In this document: piece by piece, positions 36,662 to 48,094 of the stretch
Layout of the letters: every line of letters begins with the position of its first letter
How positions within the stretch are numbered: position 1 is the first letter of the stretch
Assembly: GCA_037126765.1 (NCBI GenBank)
Contig: JBBCBC010000002.1
Span: forward strand, 46,070,889-46,134,888
Source of the DNA: Stenogyne calaminthoides
Taxonomy: Eukaryota > Streptophyta > Magnoliopsida > Lamiales > Lamiaceae
Reading direction: 5' to 3'
DNA length: 64,000 nucleotides
Translations under genes and position numbers: made by a program
The notes under the pieces: generated by a model
The model's database searches: none
The model's input: only the letters and a program-made list of their open reading frames with translations
What the model was told of the DNA's origin: nothing

Positions 36662-37409
36662 TTTTTTTTTTTTTTTGAGAAAAGGACTTACAAAAGAAAG
36701 AAAGAAAAGAAGACAAAATCAATCCTACAGACGAAGAAAGAAGACAAAGACAAATCATTCAAACGAAGCACAAGTCCTCCTTTAGACAAACGGTTGGCTC
36801 ACCGATAAAATAAAGACCTATCTCGAACCAATCTTGAGAACAGAGGAGGAAGAACCTCAATCCGGAAAAAAGACACGCATAAAGGAAGCCCCACACTAAA
36901 GCTTAAACCTTATCCGAAAGTATAATCAGGATTGCATCAAACAAAGCAACACCAACAAACCACCAAAACCCATAACCGAAATAAAACAAAAAAAAAACAA
37001 ACAACAAACCCGCAGAGGGAAGAAATCTCACAACAAACCCCTTACAAGGAGCAAGCAGAGAAGAAAAAATAAATCTAAACCCTAAAGACAAAAATAGAAC
37101 AAAAAGGTAAAGATAAAGACGAATAAAACAAAAATTAAAGATCCGACGGACCGAAACCGCCCACCGGTTGCCGTGACTCCGGTGGGGGAGATCGGTCCGA
37201 CGAACCACCCACGACCTCTAAGCGACGCTCAAACCGGCAGGTTGCGGTGTGACACCGGGCGGCAACGGGGGTTGGGAGAGTGCTGCGCGCAGGCGGCGGA
37301 GGGAGGTGGGCGGCGGCAGCGGCAGCGGCGCAGGCTAGGGTATATGTTTTGGGGAGAGAAAAAAATAGAGAGAGAAATATTAGAGGTGTGTGATTATTCC
37401 CTTTAGCAT
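36662..37409 (-). mobile_element. Retroposed insertion with poly(A) tail and 13-bp duplication
   Basis: A T-run at 36662-36676 is the poly(A) tail of a minus-strand insert. A perfect 13-bp repeat, ACAATTGGCTGAA, sits at both borders (36649-36661 and 37410-37422). The 5' part on the minus strand is GC-rich with an Ala/Pro/Arg-coding run (about 37335-37140). The remainder is a pyrimidine-rich stretch with a TTTAGGGTTTAG phrase. No reverse transcriptase, A/B box or known gene was recognised. It may be a deleted LINE (5' leader plus 3' tail) or a processed transcript. Confidence 0.8.
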
Positions 37410-37696
37410 ACAATTGGCTGAAATTACACTGCAAGTATTACACTTTCACAATCACACACTCATGACTGCTATACATATCTCCACCATAAATAACCGACAA
37501 ATTCTGAAATTAATTACTCGGAACAATAAGAAACTTACATACTTAGAAATAATCATGATTGAGAAATAACAAAATGAGGGATAGAAATATCAGGCTTTTT
37601 GGTAATTGCAGCTTGTGATTCAGTGAATACCAGAACCAGTAACTAGAAAAAGGTTCAATTCTGAAAGGCTGAATCAAGAACTTTTTCCAGTGTAAA

Positions 37697-39279
37697 TCAG
37701 GGAATTCTTCTTTTCTTCCATTTCCTGTTATAAACCATGGATATCTTCTTTTTCTTCCATTTCTTGCTGAATATATATTTACCACGTTTTTTCGCCACAT
37801 CACATTCAATTCTTGAAGAACTAATCAACTCACAATTTGCAGCAAGCTCGTCCGCTTTCACCAACACATCAATCAACTCTATGTTTTCTGGTAGAGCTTC
37901 AGTACTTCCGAGTTCTTTTGAGGCCTTTGCATGATCAGGACTCTCGATTTTAGTCCCGTCTTTTTCCTGATCTTCCACATTCGGCTCACACCTTTTCCCT
38001 TTGCTAGAACTGAAGCATGGAAGACACGAAAGAGCTTTACGAGGCTTCTTGAGCTGGTTAGACCCTTTCTTTCCACACGCAGTCATAACATCATCCCAGA
38101 ACTTGAGTTTTCTTTTTCTCTGGCTTCGACGAACTATGGAAACACCATTTCCTTCTAAAACAGAATTACCAGCATTTGCAGTCTCTATATCAGTTGAATC
38201 CTTACAAGGATTCGATCTCTTTCTAGGTGTAACAATTCTCGGCGTACACCCATTCCTAAACGTCTCAGGCTCTTTTATCTGATCCAAAACAGGGTTTTCA
38301 TCACCAGAGTAAACATCTGATTCAGGCCCAAGGTTCAACGATGGCGTTAGAAGCTCATAACCATTACACGTGTCCCTTGGTTTTACACTATGCTCTTCTA
38401 AAATTTCTCCATTTTGTATCTCAACAAGCTTTCTTTTGTTCTTCATCTCGTAAAGTTGCTCCTCCGCCTGCTCCAATTCCGATCTAAGATCGATGATGAT
38501 CCCTTCAGCTTCGTTTAGCTGAGATTCCAGCTCATCACACTTTTGTCGTTGATTGAAAGATGTGATCTCTGCTTCTTTAGTCTGTAAGAAAAATCAAGTT
38601 CATTGATTATATTGCATCATGACTCAGAATTTTATATAAGGTTAACAAAATTGATTTTTCAGAACTCATTTCAGCTACAAGATCCATACGTGTCTGTATT
38701 TTCACTTCAGAGATCCATAAAATTCTAATTATAACGTAAATTCCTGCAAAAACCCTTCGATCGCAATTCACACAAACATACCATTGTAAATCTTCCCTCA
38801 AATCGAGTTCTTATCCAATGTTAACATTTACGATAATTCAAACAGAAACACAAGAAACTGATAACACACCAAAACCAAAAACCTAACAGAACCAATCAGC
38901 CAACAAAATGCTTCAAAACAATTTCTACCTAAATGAACATAAATGAAACAATTGCAAATCTGCAAGTACTTGCCACTAATGCAACTAGACATTAAAAAAA
39001 CAAACAAACTCACTTTTGAATCGATCATTTGCTTCAGACGAAGGAGCAATCCAGCAGCCTCTTGTTTAGTGGAATTCATCTCCTGCTCCATCCGTCGCGC
39101 TCTCAATTCCGCCTGCAGTACACGCGCCGCCGCCTCTTTCGTTGTGTTAAGTATCATTTCCGCATATGCCCTCTTCAGCGCCTCCATTTCCTGCATCAAG
39201 CAACTAAATCATACAGGTAATAGCCTAGAACTTCAAGGGTAATTCGGTAACTTCACGCGCTTACCTCCGCTTCCGTCAT
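37697..39279 (-). CDS. Coiled-coil protein with basic C-terminus, function unknown
   Basis: Three exons: 39279-39265 (only five codons, MTEAE), 39190-39014 and 38581-37697, giving 358 residues. The N-terminal third is an Ala/Glu/Arg coiled coil (EMEALKRAYAEMI..., then QRQKCDELESQLNEAEGIII). I recall similar N-termini in uncharacterised plant proteins. The middle is acidic and Ser-rich. RRSQRKRKLKF (about 215-225) looks like a nuclear localisation signal, and the C-terminus ends in two Lys/Trp-rich repeats (KKWKKKKI and RKWKKRRI) encoded by partly repeated DNA. No catalytic domain is seen. The start is supported by exon phase and by the MTEAEEMEALKRAY junction. A nuclear scaffold or chromatin role would be inference only. 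Confidence 0.82.
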
Positions 39280-39659
39280 AGTCCGAGATCGGCGATTTTT
39301 TGGCGAGGAGAGTCGTTGAGCTGGTGCTGTTGAGAGCGTTTGTATCTTTCGACTTGACGATAATAGCCCCGGTCTTATATTTTTTTACGGTTAGTGGGGT
39401 GTGGATACTAACAGTACGACGTCGTAAAACAATATATGCTGAATGTTTGGCGAGAAGAATTGATGCGGAGAGCGCCAAGAATTGATGCGGATAGGTGTGT
39501 TGCTCAATTTTTCCTTATTCGGCTTTTTATGCTGGCCCGTTTAATCTATGGGTCTTGATCTAGTTATAGCCCAGTAGTTAAAAATAAGATGGGCTTTTGG
39601 GCCTGATAGTCTCTTTTAAAAGCCTACATTATGAAAAATAAATATATTTGGTATATTAA

Positions 39660-40295
39660 GGATCCGGTTATAAACACCCACAACATTAAGAAATACACCT
39701 ACAAAAAATATGAACTACCAATTATGTCCTTAGAGTTCGCAGCCGCCGCCCATCCGCAATCTGCCGCCCAACGCCGTTCGCACGTCCGCCGCCAATCCGC
39801 CGTCTGCTGCCCATCCACCGTCTTCCGCCCAACGCCGTCCACACGCGCCAGTAGCTCACACGCAGTAGAGCAGGAAGTAGTTTTGATTTTACAGTTTTGT
39901 GCTCATCTTCCCACCGATAACAGGCTTCTTTGCCTTCTTCCACATAATACATTAAATCTGAAAATCCAAATTATTCTTTCTTTTAATTTTTCCTCTATAT
40001 TTTTTGGTCGCCTGAAAATTAACGAGACTGAGATTTATTTGTGTAGATCATAAATTTCGTTTGTGCTGGTACGAAATTTAGATTTCTGCAAGGAATTCGC
40101 CATAAACGTGATAGTTTTCTTTTATCAATTTCACGATGGCGGCTAGTTGGTGGCAGACGGCGTCGTCGGTAGACGGCAAACTGAAGAATAAAGTGAAAGA
40201 AATAGTATTTAGGATTTTTTTATTGAAGGACATAATGGGTATTTCATAATTTTTGTGGGTAATTTCTAATGTTGGGGGTGTTAATAACCGGACCC
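39660..40295. mobile_element. MULE-type element, copy 1, with perfect 9-bp duplication
   Basis: Inverted ends of about 70 bases start GG(A/G)TCCGGTTAT and continue through CAACATTA and ATTATGTCCTT on both sides. GTATATTAA flanks both ends (39651-39659 and 40296-40304). The left inner part is a GC-rich stretch (about 39738-39850) with recurrent CCGCC and CCCAACGCCGT. No known domain is encoded, though a captured gene piece in the GC-rich part is possible. Confidence 0.85.
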
Positions 40296-40304
40296 GTATA
40301 TTAA

Positions 40305-41805
40305 ATCCCAATTTACAAATATCCGTCAAATTCTTTGTCATAGAGATGGTATTTCCTATTATTCAAGTCGGCCACAAGATATTTAATCTACCCCCAATTC
40401 GAAAGACCAAGTCCGGCAAATATCAAATTTTGTCCATTTTTTACCCATCCCATATTTTTTTATAAAGTTGAAATTCAATTTTTACCTATAAAAATATTCT
40501 CACATTTAATACAATACAATAACATAATTCAAGCTAAAATGGATATAAACAAATTACCAAATTTATCAAAATTTAACAAGAGGTCCGTTTCAAAAAAAAA
40601 AAAAAGAGGTCCAGAAATTAAAAAAATCCACAATGAAATCAGAAATTAGAAATCCACAATGAAATCAGAAAAGAAAAGAAAACTGTGTGATAACCGATGA
40701 AATATTATATAAATTTTTATTATTATTACTATTATATTATATATATAAATATATAATTATATAAAGAGTCTTGGTAGGGCCTCTTAACTTTAATATTGGT
40801 ATTAAGCCCTTGGCTTGGTGATGCCTGGTAGTCGGACCCAGCCCATTTTTTAATGAACCAGTAGGCGTGGCGGTATGTCGACTTCGGCGAGGCGATCGTT
40901 TTGTCATCCCCAGTTGATTCTTGATCAAGTGGGAAAAGTTTAATTATTTTTTTAATTAAAAAGGTGTCTTTAAAATAGTTAAACTCTATATATAATTTTT
41001 TTAATAACTCAATATCCGGTTCAAAAAATTTATTTTTGGGGGATTAAAACCCACTGTTCATTAGTCGTGTAATCAACCTATATATATATATATAACCTAT
41101 ATATATATATATATATATATTGATATTTTTAAGACAAATACACCGTTAAAATGGAATTGAATAAAAAAAAAAATATTTGACCCATTGAATATATTATCAT
41201 AATACATTAACAAGAGGTCCGTTTCTTGAAATTGGACTTTTATCATATATATATATAGTTATTAATATCAATTAAATAACATAATATAAAAAAACTAAGT
41301 TAGATCTGAACAGATTTTCATATTTCATATAATAATATAGATTGTTTAAAAATCATAGTCAAGGTTAGGGGGTGAAAATCGGATATTTCGATATTTCCTC
41401 GGATAATCCGTCGATTTAAAGTAAAAACTAGTATTGAGCGGATCACAGGATTCGGATCTGGATAGTTGACTTCATTTCGAATCGGATTTTCTAATAATAA
41501 TATCCGACCATATTCGAGTTTTTCCATATTTTATCGAATATTATCCGGATAGTAAATCCGGATATCCGATTTTTTTATTTTTTATTATTTTTTAAAAAAA
41601 AATTATCCGATTTTTTTATTTTTTTTAAAAAAATTTAAAATTTTTTAATTTTTTTTTTATCGGGCAAAGTTAGTAGTTAGTAGTTACCAAGACCCAAATC
41701 TTTCAACGAAATCACAAATCCATCTTACAACTCCTATAAATATAAATTAGTTCCAAATTATATAAATGAGAGTCTGGCGGGTGGCTAAGCCACTTTTATA
41801 TTTTA

Positions 41806-41844
<39 letters not shown>

Positions 41845-44800
41845 ATATTAGTCATATATTTATGTAGGCGTTATGTTGTCTGGAGTGGTGATGATTACGA
41901 AAGATATAGCTTTTAGTTTCATTAGATATAATTTTTATAATTTGTATTAGAACTTGTGAAATATTACATGGTTTTTTTTTTTATGTGTTTCAATCACATT
42001 TTGATGATTTTCGTTTGAAATATATTATCCGATTATAGTTATTCGAATTAAAACCGGATTAAATCTGATATCCGTCCCGGTATCAGGTATCTGCAATATA
42101 TTAGAATTAAGATCCGAATCCGACTTTTCCATATTCCTCCAAATTCGAGAATAAAATATGATTTATGATCTGATATAAACATTATTCGTCCCGATCAAGG
42201 GTATTTTTTGTCCAAAGTTTAATTATTTTTTTTTTAAAAGGTGTCTTTAAAATAGTTAAACTTTCTATATATAATTTTTTATATTTTAACTTGTGTTTCT
42301 TAATTTTGGATCTAAAATTTGAAGGAATGTATAGATAGATCATGAAATACATTGTTATTTTAATATGGGATTTAAATTGAAGATTCATTAATAATTGAAC
42401 TATTATAAATTAGTAGCCTAATTTATTATATTACAAAATAGTAATTTTAACTTAAAATAAGCTAGTATATACTATTACAAATTAATTGAACTATTACAAA
42501 TTTTCAAATTACAAAGTGAACTATATCGAATTAGTAATTACAATTACAACTTAAAATTTTAAACTTTACAAAATAAATTTGGGGGAGGATTTAAAGAAAT
42601 TGACGAGCTTAAATTTAAGAAATAAACTTAGAATTCTAAAACTTAAAATTAAGTTCTTAAAAAAAATATTTGGTTCTCTTTACCTCAAACTTACCTATTG
42701 ATTTGGATCGATTCGATTCTTCATGCATCACTTCCGGTGGTAGTTTCTTCGAACTATCTTGATCATCATTATCAACAAATTCTTGACTTCTCTTTTCGCT
42801 CTTACCCAATCATCAAGCAAGCATTGATTTTCCAATTTTCAACGGTCATATTCGATCTCGTTGCAGATCCAAAGTGTAGCCTCCCAAACTAAAAAAAGCT
42901 TTCCAAATCTTAATCAAAGCGGAAATGCAAAAATTTCTCTTCTTTAGCATTGACAATATTGGATAGATATTTTTCATCCTACCACCACTTTTAGTATATT
43001 AAAAGTAATATCAATTCAAATGAAGAGGATAAATAATGATCAATTAATAAAAAAAGTAGACTTTTTTTTCGTTAAATCATAAAAAACCTCTTAATATATC
43101 TTCTTCATAATTTTCAAGAGCCAATAATAAAGATTGTTTAAAAATCATAGTCATTAGGATATATTCTCTAAATTAGGAAATAAATATTAAAAGATCATTT
43201 AATCCGAACCAATCTCTTCCTGGATAGATCGGATTTGTATCCATCTTTGCATCAAAAAAGTAGATTTAATATATTTAACAACGTCTATTAAAAATAAATA
43301 ATTATTAATAATAAACATATTTAATCATTATTCTGGAATCCATCCAATCTTGACTATAAAGATCAAACACTTTAAAAAACCAAGAATAGATCGAATATTT
43401 GTAAAATATTTTATCCATTTTTGTGGATTCAAAGAGTTGACCAAAATTTGTATTATTTTCAAAATCTTTATAATCCAAAGACATTTTTAATACAATTTTG
43501 AATTATCCTGATAATAAATAAGCGGATCACTTTTAGGATTATCCAAAATTTACAGAAAGATTTTTAAAATATTTTTAAAATATTTTTCCACCAAGTAAAA
43601 AATTATAAAATTTTAATTTTTTTTAAAAAAAAATTTATATTTTTTTTAGTAAAGAGAAAATTTTTTATCATTCATTTTATCTTCTACAAAAAAATTTCCA
43701 TTTTTATCAAAATCTTTATAATGTCTCAAATAATAAATAATCGGATCTAATAAGACACAACTTGTTTTTCAAAATTATCTAAACCATCTTACAAACATTT
43801 AAATTTAAAATATGACACATAAATCCATCTTATGAAAAAACTTTCCTATAAATTCAAATTTTTTTTTTTTTAGCCCAAATAAAAGCGAAAAATATCATTC
43901 AATTTATCTCTAAATTTAACTAATTGTTTTCTATAAAATCATTTGAATCAAATGTTTGTTAAGAGTCCACTTGCATGTATTCAAAATTATTGTGCTTCCG
44001 GTTTGAACTAATTCAAACTTTAACATTTAATTTTTTTAGATTAATCAAATGTTCCATTATATTTGACAAAAAAATTTTTATATTTAATACCATCCTCGTT
44101 GATAATATATATAAACAACTTTAGCAACAGTATATATATATATCGGGTATATAAGTATAAATAATATGGAGTTTGAAATTAAGACATAATAATTTATATT
44201 TTTGATCAAATGTAAATAGAGGGTATATTCGCCTTGGTATACCGCCACCTTAAGACGGATGAATATGAAGGGACCAAGTGTTTGAATAATCATCCAACTC
44301 CATCCCGATGAATTTTTTTTCAAATGTTCTCAATGTTCCATATCCTCCTCCTTTGACAAAAGAATATATTTTGTCACAATACCAGAAACTTTAATATATC
44401 CTAAAATTTTTATGTAAATATCCCACTTAGTTTCATTAGATATAATTTTTATAATTTGTATTAATAACTTCTATAAAATGTAACATCTAAACTATTAGTT
44501 TTTTTATAAGAGTGTATATAATATTTACATTTGATGTATAATTAATAATATATGTAAATATATATATCCGTATGATATATAGTTATAACTAAATGTAATT
44601 GTAATGTAAATAATATGTAAATAATAAGTAGTATACTTTATTAGTATAGTGAATATCCGTCTATATAATATATATTGTAGTATGAATAAACTTTAGTGTA
44701 TAGAGTTTTGGACTATAGTATGATATTGGTATTTATAAATGAAATATTGAAAAAAAAAAAAATCCTCCCGAACTTTTCCATATTCAACTCCAAATTCGGT

Positions 44801-45597
44801 AATAAAATATTTTTTTATGATCTCACGATATATACATTATCCGGGGTTCCAATCTCAACCGTTTTTTCAAATTTTGGGCTTGAAGCAAAACCCAAGATCC
44901 GATCCTTGATTTTTCTGGGTTTTATTTTTTTGTCAATACCGGGTTTTCATATTTGACTGTTAGCGACACATACATGTATAGATTTTGACCAGTCAAAGTA
45001 GTGAAAAGCCAACCACTGTTTTCCAAAAAAATCATTCTTTATATTATATCCCTTTCCAGAAAAGTTGAAAAGGAAAGTTGGTTATAGGGGAAACTTTAAT
45101 AATTTCATTTATTATCTATTTATCTTCTGATAATTAAAATGAAATCTAGGGGATTAGGATCGAAAAACTACCAGGAGTATGTATTAAATACTCCCTTCTC
45201 TCTCTCCGTCAATTCATAATAACAAACAGTAAACAACATGACATAAGTACATAAATCAGTGAAACTGAGCGTGACTAAATCATTGAACTCCTTTTTACTT
45301 TTCCGAAAATAAAAAAATCAAACCAATTTATGAAAGTGTATGAGAAAAGATAAAAAAATCAGGCGTCTTCTCCAATTCAGTCAACACGAGAAATTCATTC
45401 CTGTGTAAATGTTAAACAGAGAACACCCAACCCCACCACCATTCCCAGAAAAATCTCAGTCAAAGAAAGATACTCAAAAAATTCTTCATTTGCACCAGTA
45501 AACCCAGAAATCTTAAAAAAATAGAGTTGAGAGAGAAAGAGAGAGATGCCTTGGCAATAAACCTCCATTTTCCCACCATATCCTACATCACGCAGCG
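40305..45597. other. Mosaic of nested and broken repeats; BIR promoter at the right edge
   Basis: No gene is seen. Several blocks occur twice. AAGGTGTCTTTAAAATAGTTAAACT is at about 40960 and 42238. AACAAGAGGTCCGTTTC is at about 40575 and 41209. ATTGTTTAAAAATCATAGTCA is at about 41340 and 43134. TTAGATATAATTTTTATAATTTGTATTA is at about 41921 and 44439. TTTTCCATATTC...CTCCAAATTC is at about 42124 and 44775. There are (TA)n tracts at 41079-41120 and 41813-41840. The last 400 bases lead into the receptor gene, ending in a GAGA-rich leader (45526-45547). Confidence 0.6.
41648..41796 (-). repeat. SINE family A, minus-strand copy lacking the B box
   Basis: On the minus strand it reads GTGGCTTAGCCACCCGCCAGACTC (A-box region), then the family body TAGGAGTTGTAAGATGGATTTGTGATTTCGTTG, TACTAACTACTAACTTTGCCCGATAAAA. 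The segment holding the B box in the 18.2-kb copy is replaced by AT-rich sequence. No clean target duplication was found. Confidence 0.75.
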
Positions 45598-47415
45598 ATG
45601 AATCTTCCTCTTCTCCGAATCAGATCGTTTTTCCTTCCTCTACTATTGTTTTCCCTAATTTTCAATTTTTCCTACGGCGAAGATGATATCAGGTGTTTGC
45701 AACAAGTGAAGAGGTCGTTGACTGATCCGAATGGAAGGCTGAGCTCATGGATTTTCCCCAACACTTCAGGCGGAATCATCTGCAAATTCGACGGCGTTAC
45801 GTGCTGGAATGACCAGGAAAATCGGGTCATAGGTCTGGACCTTCGAGAATTCAGCCTATCGGGGACTATTCCGGAATCTCTTCAGCTCTGCCATAACCTC
45901 CAAACCCTAGATCTCAACGGTAATTCTCTCTCCGGTTCAATCCCTAAGGAAATCTGCACTTGGCTTCCATATTTGGTTACTCTCGATTTGTCGCAAAATG
46001 GTTTAACCGGTCCTATTCCAGATGATCTTGCTAATTGCTCGTTTTTGAATAATTTGATCTTAGATAACAATAAATTGTACGGTGCTATTCCATATCAGTT
46101 GTCGAATTTAGGGAGGTTGAAAAAACTATCTGTTGCGAACAATGATTTATCTGGTAGAGTTCCATCGTTTAACTATCACTTGGATCTTAATTTTGATGGG
46201 AACAAAGGGCTTTGCGGTAAACCTTTGGGGAAATGTGGGGGTTTGAGTAAGAAGAGTTTAGCAATTATTATTGCAGCAGGGGTTTTCGGTGCAGCAGCTT
46301 CGTTGTTACTTGGATTTGGATTATGGTGGATGTATTCTGTTAGGTTGAGTGAGAGGAGCAAGAAAGGGTATGGAATTGGAAGACGAGATGATGGAAGCGA
46401 TTGGGTTGAGATATTGAGAGCTCATAAGCTCACACAGGTTACTTTGTTTCAAAAGCCGATTGTCAAGGTTAAGCTATCGGATTTATTGATGGCGACACAC
46501 AATTTTAGCAGGGAGAATGTTATAGTCTCGAGTAGGACAGGGACGACGTACAAGGCTGTTTTGCCTGATGGATCGGTTCTTGCGATTAAACGCCTTAGTC
46601 TGTGTAAAATGGGGGAGAAGCTATTTAGGATGGAGATGAATAGGCTGGGACAGTTGAGGCATCCGAATTTGGTGCCACTTTTGGGGTTTTGCTTTGTGGA
46701 GGATGAGAAGCTCTTGATTTACAAGTATTTATCGAATGGGACTCTTGGTTCGATGTTGAGTGGAAATGCCAGTGAACTAGATTGGCCCACTAGGTTTAGG
46801 ATTGCGTTGGGGGCTGCAAGAGGGCTTGCTTGGCTTCACCATGGCTGTCACCCTCCGATTTTGCACCAGAATATCAGCTCGAATGTTGTTCTTCTTGATG
46901 AGGATTTTGATTCTAGGATAATGGACTTTGGGTTAGCGACACTTTTGAGTTCATCAGAAAGTAATGAGAGCAGTTTCGTGTATGGGGATTTAGGTGAAGT
47001 AGGGTACGTTGCTCCAGAGTATGCAAGCACGATGGCTGCTTCTCTAAAAGGGGATGCATATAGTTTTGGAGTGGTACTTCTTCAATTGGCCACTGGACTA
47101 AAACCCCTTGATGATGATAGCGCGATTGATGAAGTATCCAAGGGTAATTTAGTCAATTGGGTGAAGCAGCTTGCTGCTTCTGGTCGAATTAAAGATGCTA
47201 TCGACAAGGAGTTATGCGGGAAGGGCCACGATGAGGACATCGTGAGGTTCTTGCGAATCGCTTGTAGTTGTGTCATTTCTCAGCCTAAGGACAGGTGGTC
47301 GATGTATCAAGTTTACGAATCGCTCAAGAGCATGGCTGAGGAACATGGTTTTGAGGAACACTATGATGAATTTCCACTGCTGTTTGGGAAACAAGAATCA
47401 ACAAGTCCACTTTGA
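45598..47415 (+). CDS. BIR2: BIR2/BIR3-type inactive LRR receptor-like kinase
   Basis: A plasma-membrane receptor pseudokinase. In Arabidopsis the BIR proteins bind BAK1 and restrain immune and brassinosteroid signalling. It is a single exon of 605 residues, the family's usual length. In order: signal peptide (1-27, LLLFSLIFNFSYG), LRR N-terminal domain with IICKFDGVTCW, about five LRRs (LDLNGNSLSGSIP, LDLSQNGLTGPIP), membrane span (about 220-247) and a kinase domain. The Gly loop is degenerate (SSRTGTTYKA), Lys331 of LAIK is kept, HRD is HQN (423-425, so no catalytic Asp), while DFG (443-445) is retained. Loss of the catalytic Asp marks it inactive. The neighbouring CLE25- and RsmD-type genes match the Arabidopsis BIR2 locus, which favours BIR2 over BIR3. 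It lies downstream of a GAGA-rich leader. Confidence 0.93.
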   Translation: MNLPLLRIRSFFLPLLLFSLIFNFSYGEDDIRCLQQVKRSLTDPNGRLSSWIFPNTSGGIICKFDGVTCWNDQENRVIGLDLREFSLSGTIPESLQLCHNLQTLDLNGNSLSGSIPKEICTWLPYLVTLDLSQNGLTGPIPDDLANCSFLNNLILDNNKLYGAIPYQLSNLGRLKKLSVANNDLSGRVPSFNYHLDLNFDGNKGLCGKPLGKCGGLSKKSLAIIIAAGVFGAAASLLLGFGLWWMYSVRLSERSKKGYGIGRRDDGSDWVEILRAHKLTQVTLFQKPIVKVKLSDLLMATHNFSRENVIVSSRTGTTYKAVLPDGSVLAIKRLSLCKMGEKLFRMEMNRLGQLRHPNLVPLLGFCFVEDEKLLIYKYLSNGTLGSMLSGNASELDWPTRFRIALGAARGLAWLHHGCHPPILHQNISSNVVLLDEDFDSRIMDFGLATLLSSSESNESSFVYGDLGEVGYVAPEYASTMAASLKGDAYSFGVVLLQLATGLKPLDDDSAIDEVSKGNLVNWVKQLAASGRIKDAIDKELCGKGHDEDIVRFLRIACSCVISQPKDRWSMYQVYESLKSMAEEHGFEEHYDEFPLLFGKQESTSPL

Positions 47416-48094
47416 GTATTTGAGGTATGAGATTTTTTTGAACTTCTTAAGCATCTTGTAATTTATTATGGCAAGCAAATTGTATTGTGTGATGTAGATT
47501 GTAATTTGCTTACATGACTGAAACATATTCCACTTGTGCTAAGTATGTTATGTATAAATACCGTGTCTAGATTGTAACGCATTGCATTCTTATTGCTGGT
47601 AACTTGTTGTAATAAAGGTTTTTCCGTTTTGTTTATAACTATTTATTCTATTTGCACTTTTGATGCTTGTCTTTATTTAAATTTTAGTTGTTGATATCAT
47701 TTCCCAGCCTACATGACATGCATATATTTGTATGGTTTTGGGAATCGTAGTTTCTCATTTTCTTGCTAAAAATTCAACGTTTATAATTTGGGTTTACTGT
47801 ATGTCTATAGGGAATGTTTGTTTACACGATACATGAATTGATGAAAATTTTCTTTTTGCTGCACAAGTAGAAAAATTCATACCACAAGTCCATTATCAAA
47901 TATGGTAGAGAAAACATTCTCCCTTGTTTTTACATGTTAATAACTTGGAAACTGTGCCATGATCTGATTGAAAAAATATTTTTATATATAATAGCTGTTA
48001 CACGTTACAAGAAAATACATAATATAGGTACAATTTAATAAAATACGGATGCAATAATAAATAAATAAATAAATAGGCATGGTGGGTAGGATAC
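47416..48094. other. BIR2 3' flank
   Basis: The 3' untranslated region probably ends soon after AATAAAG at about 47611. The rest is AT-rich spacer with an AAAT microsatellite (about 48056-48075). Confidence 0.45.

Noticed and set aside
37135..37434. 99-codon minus-strand frame with Ala and Pro runs
   Set aside because: It crosses the border of the retroposed insert, and its first codons belong to the flanking DNA, so it cannot be an ancestral gene as it stands.
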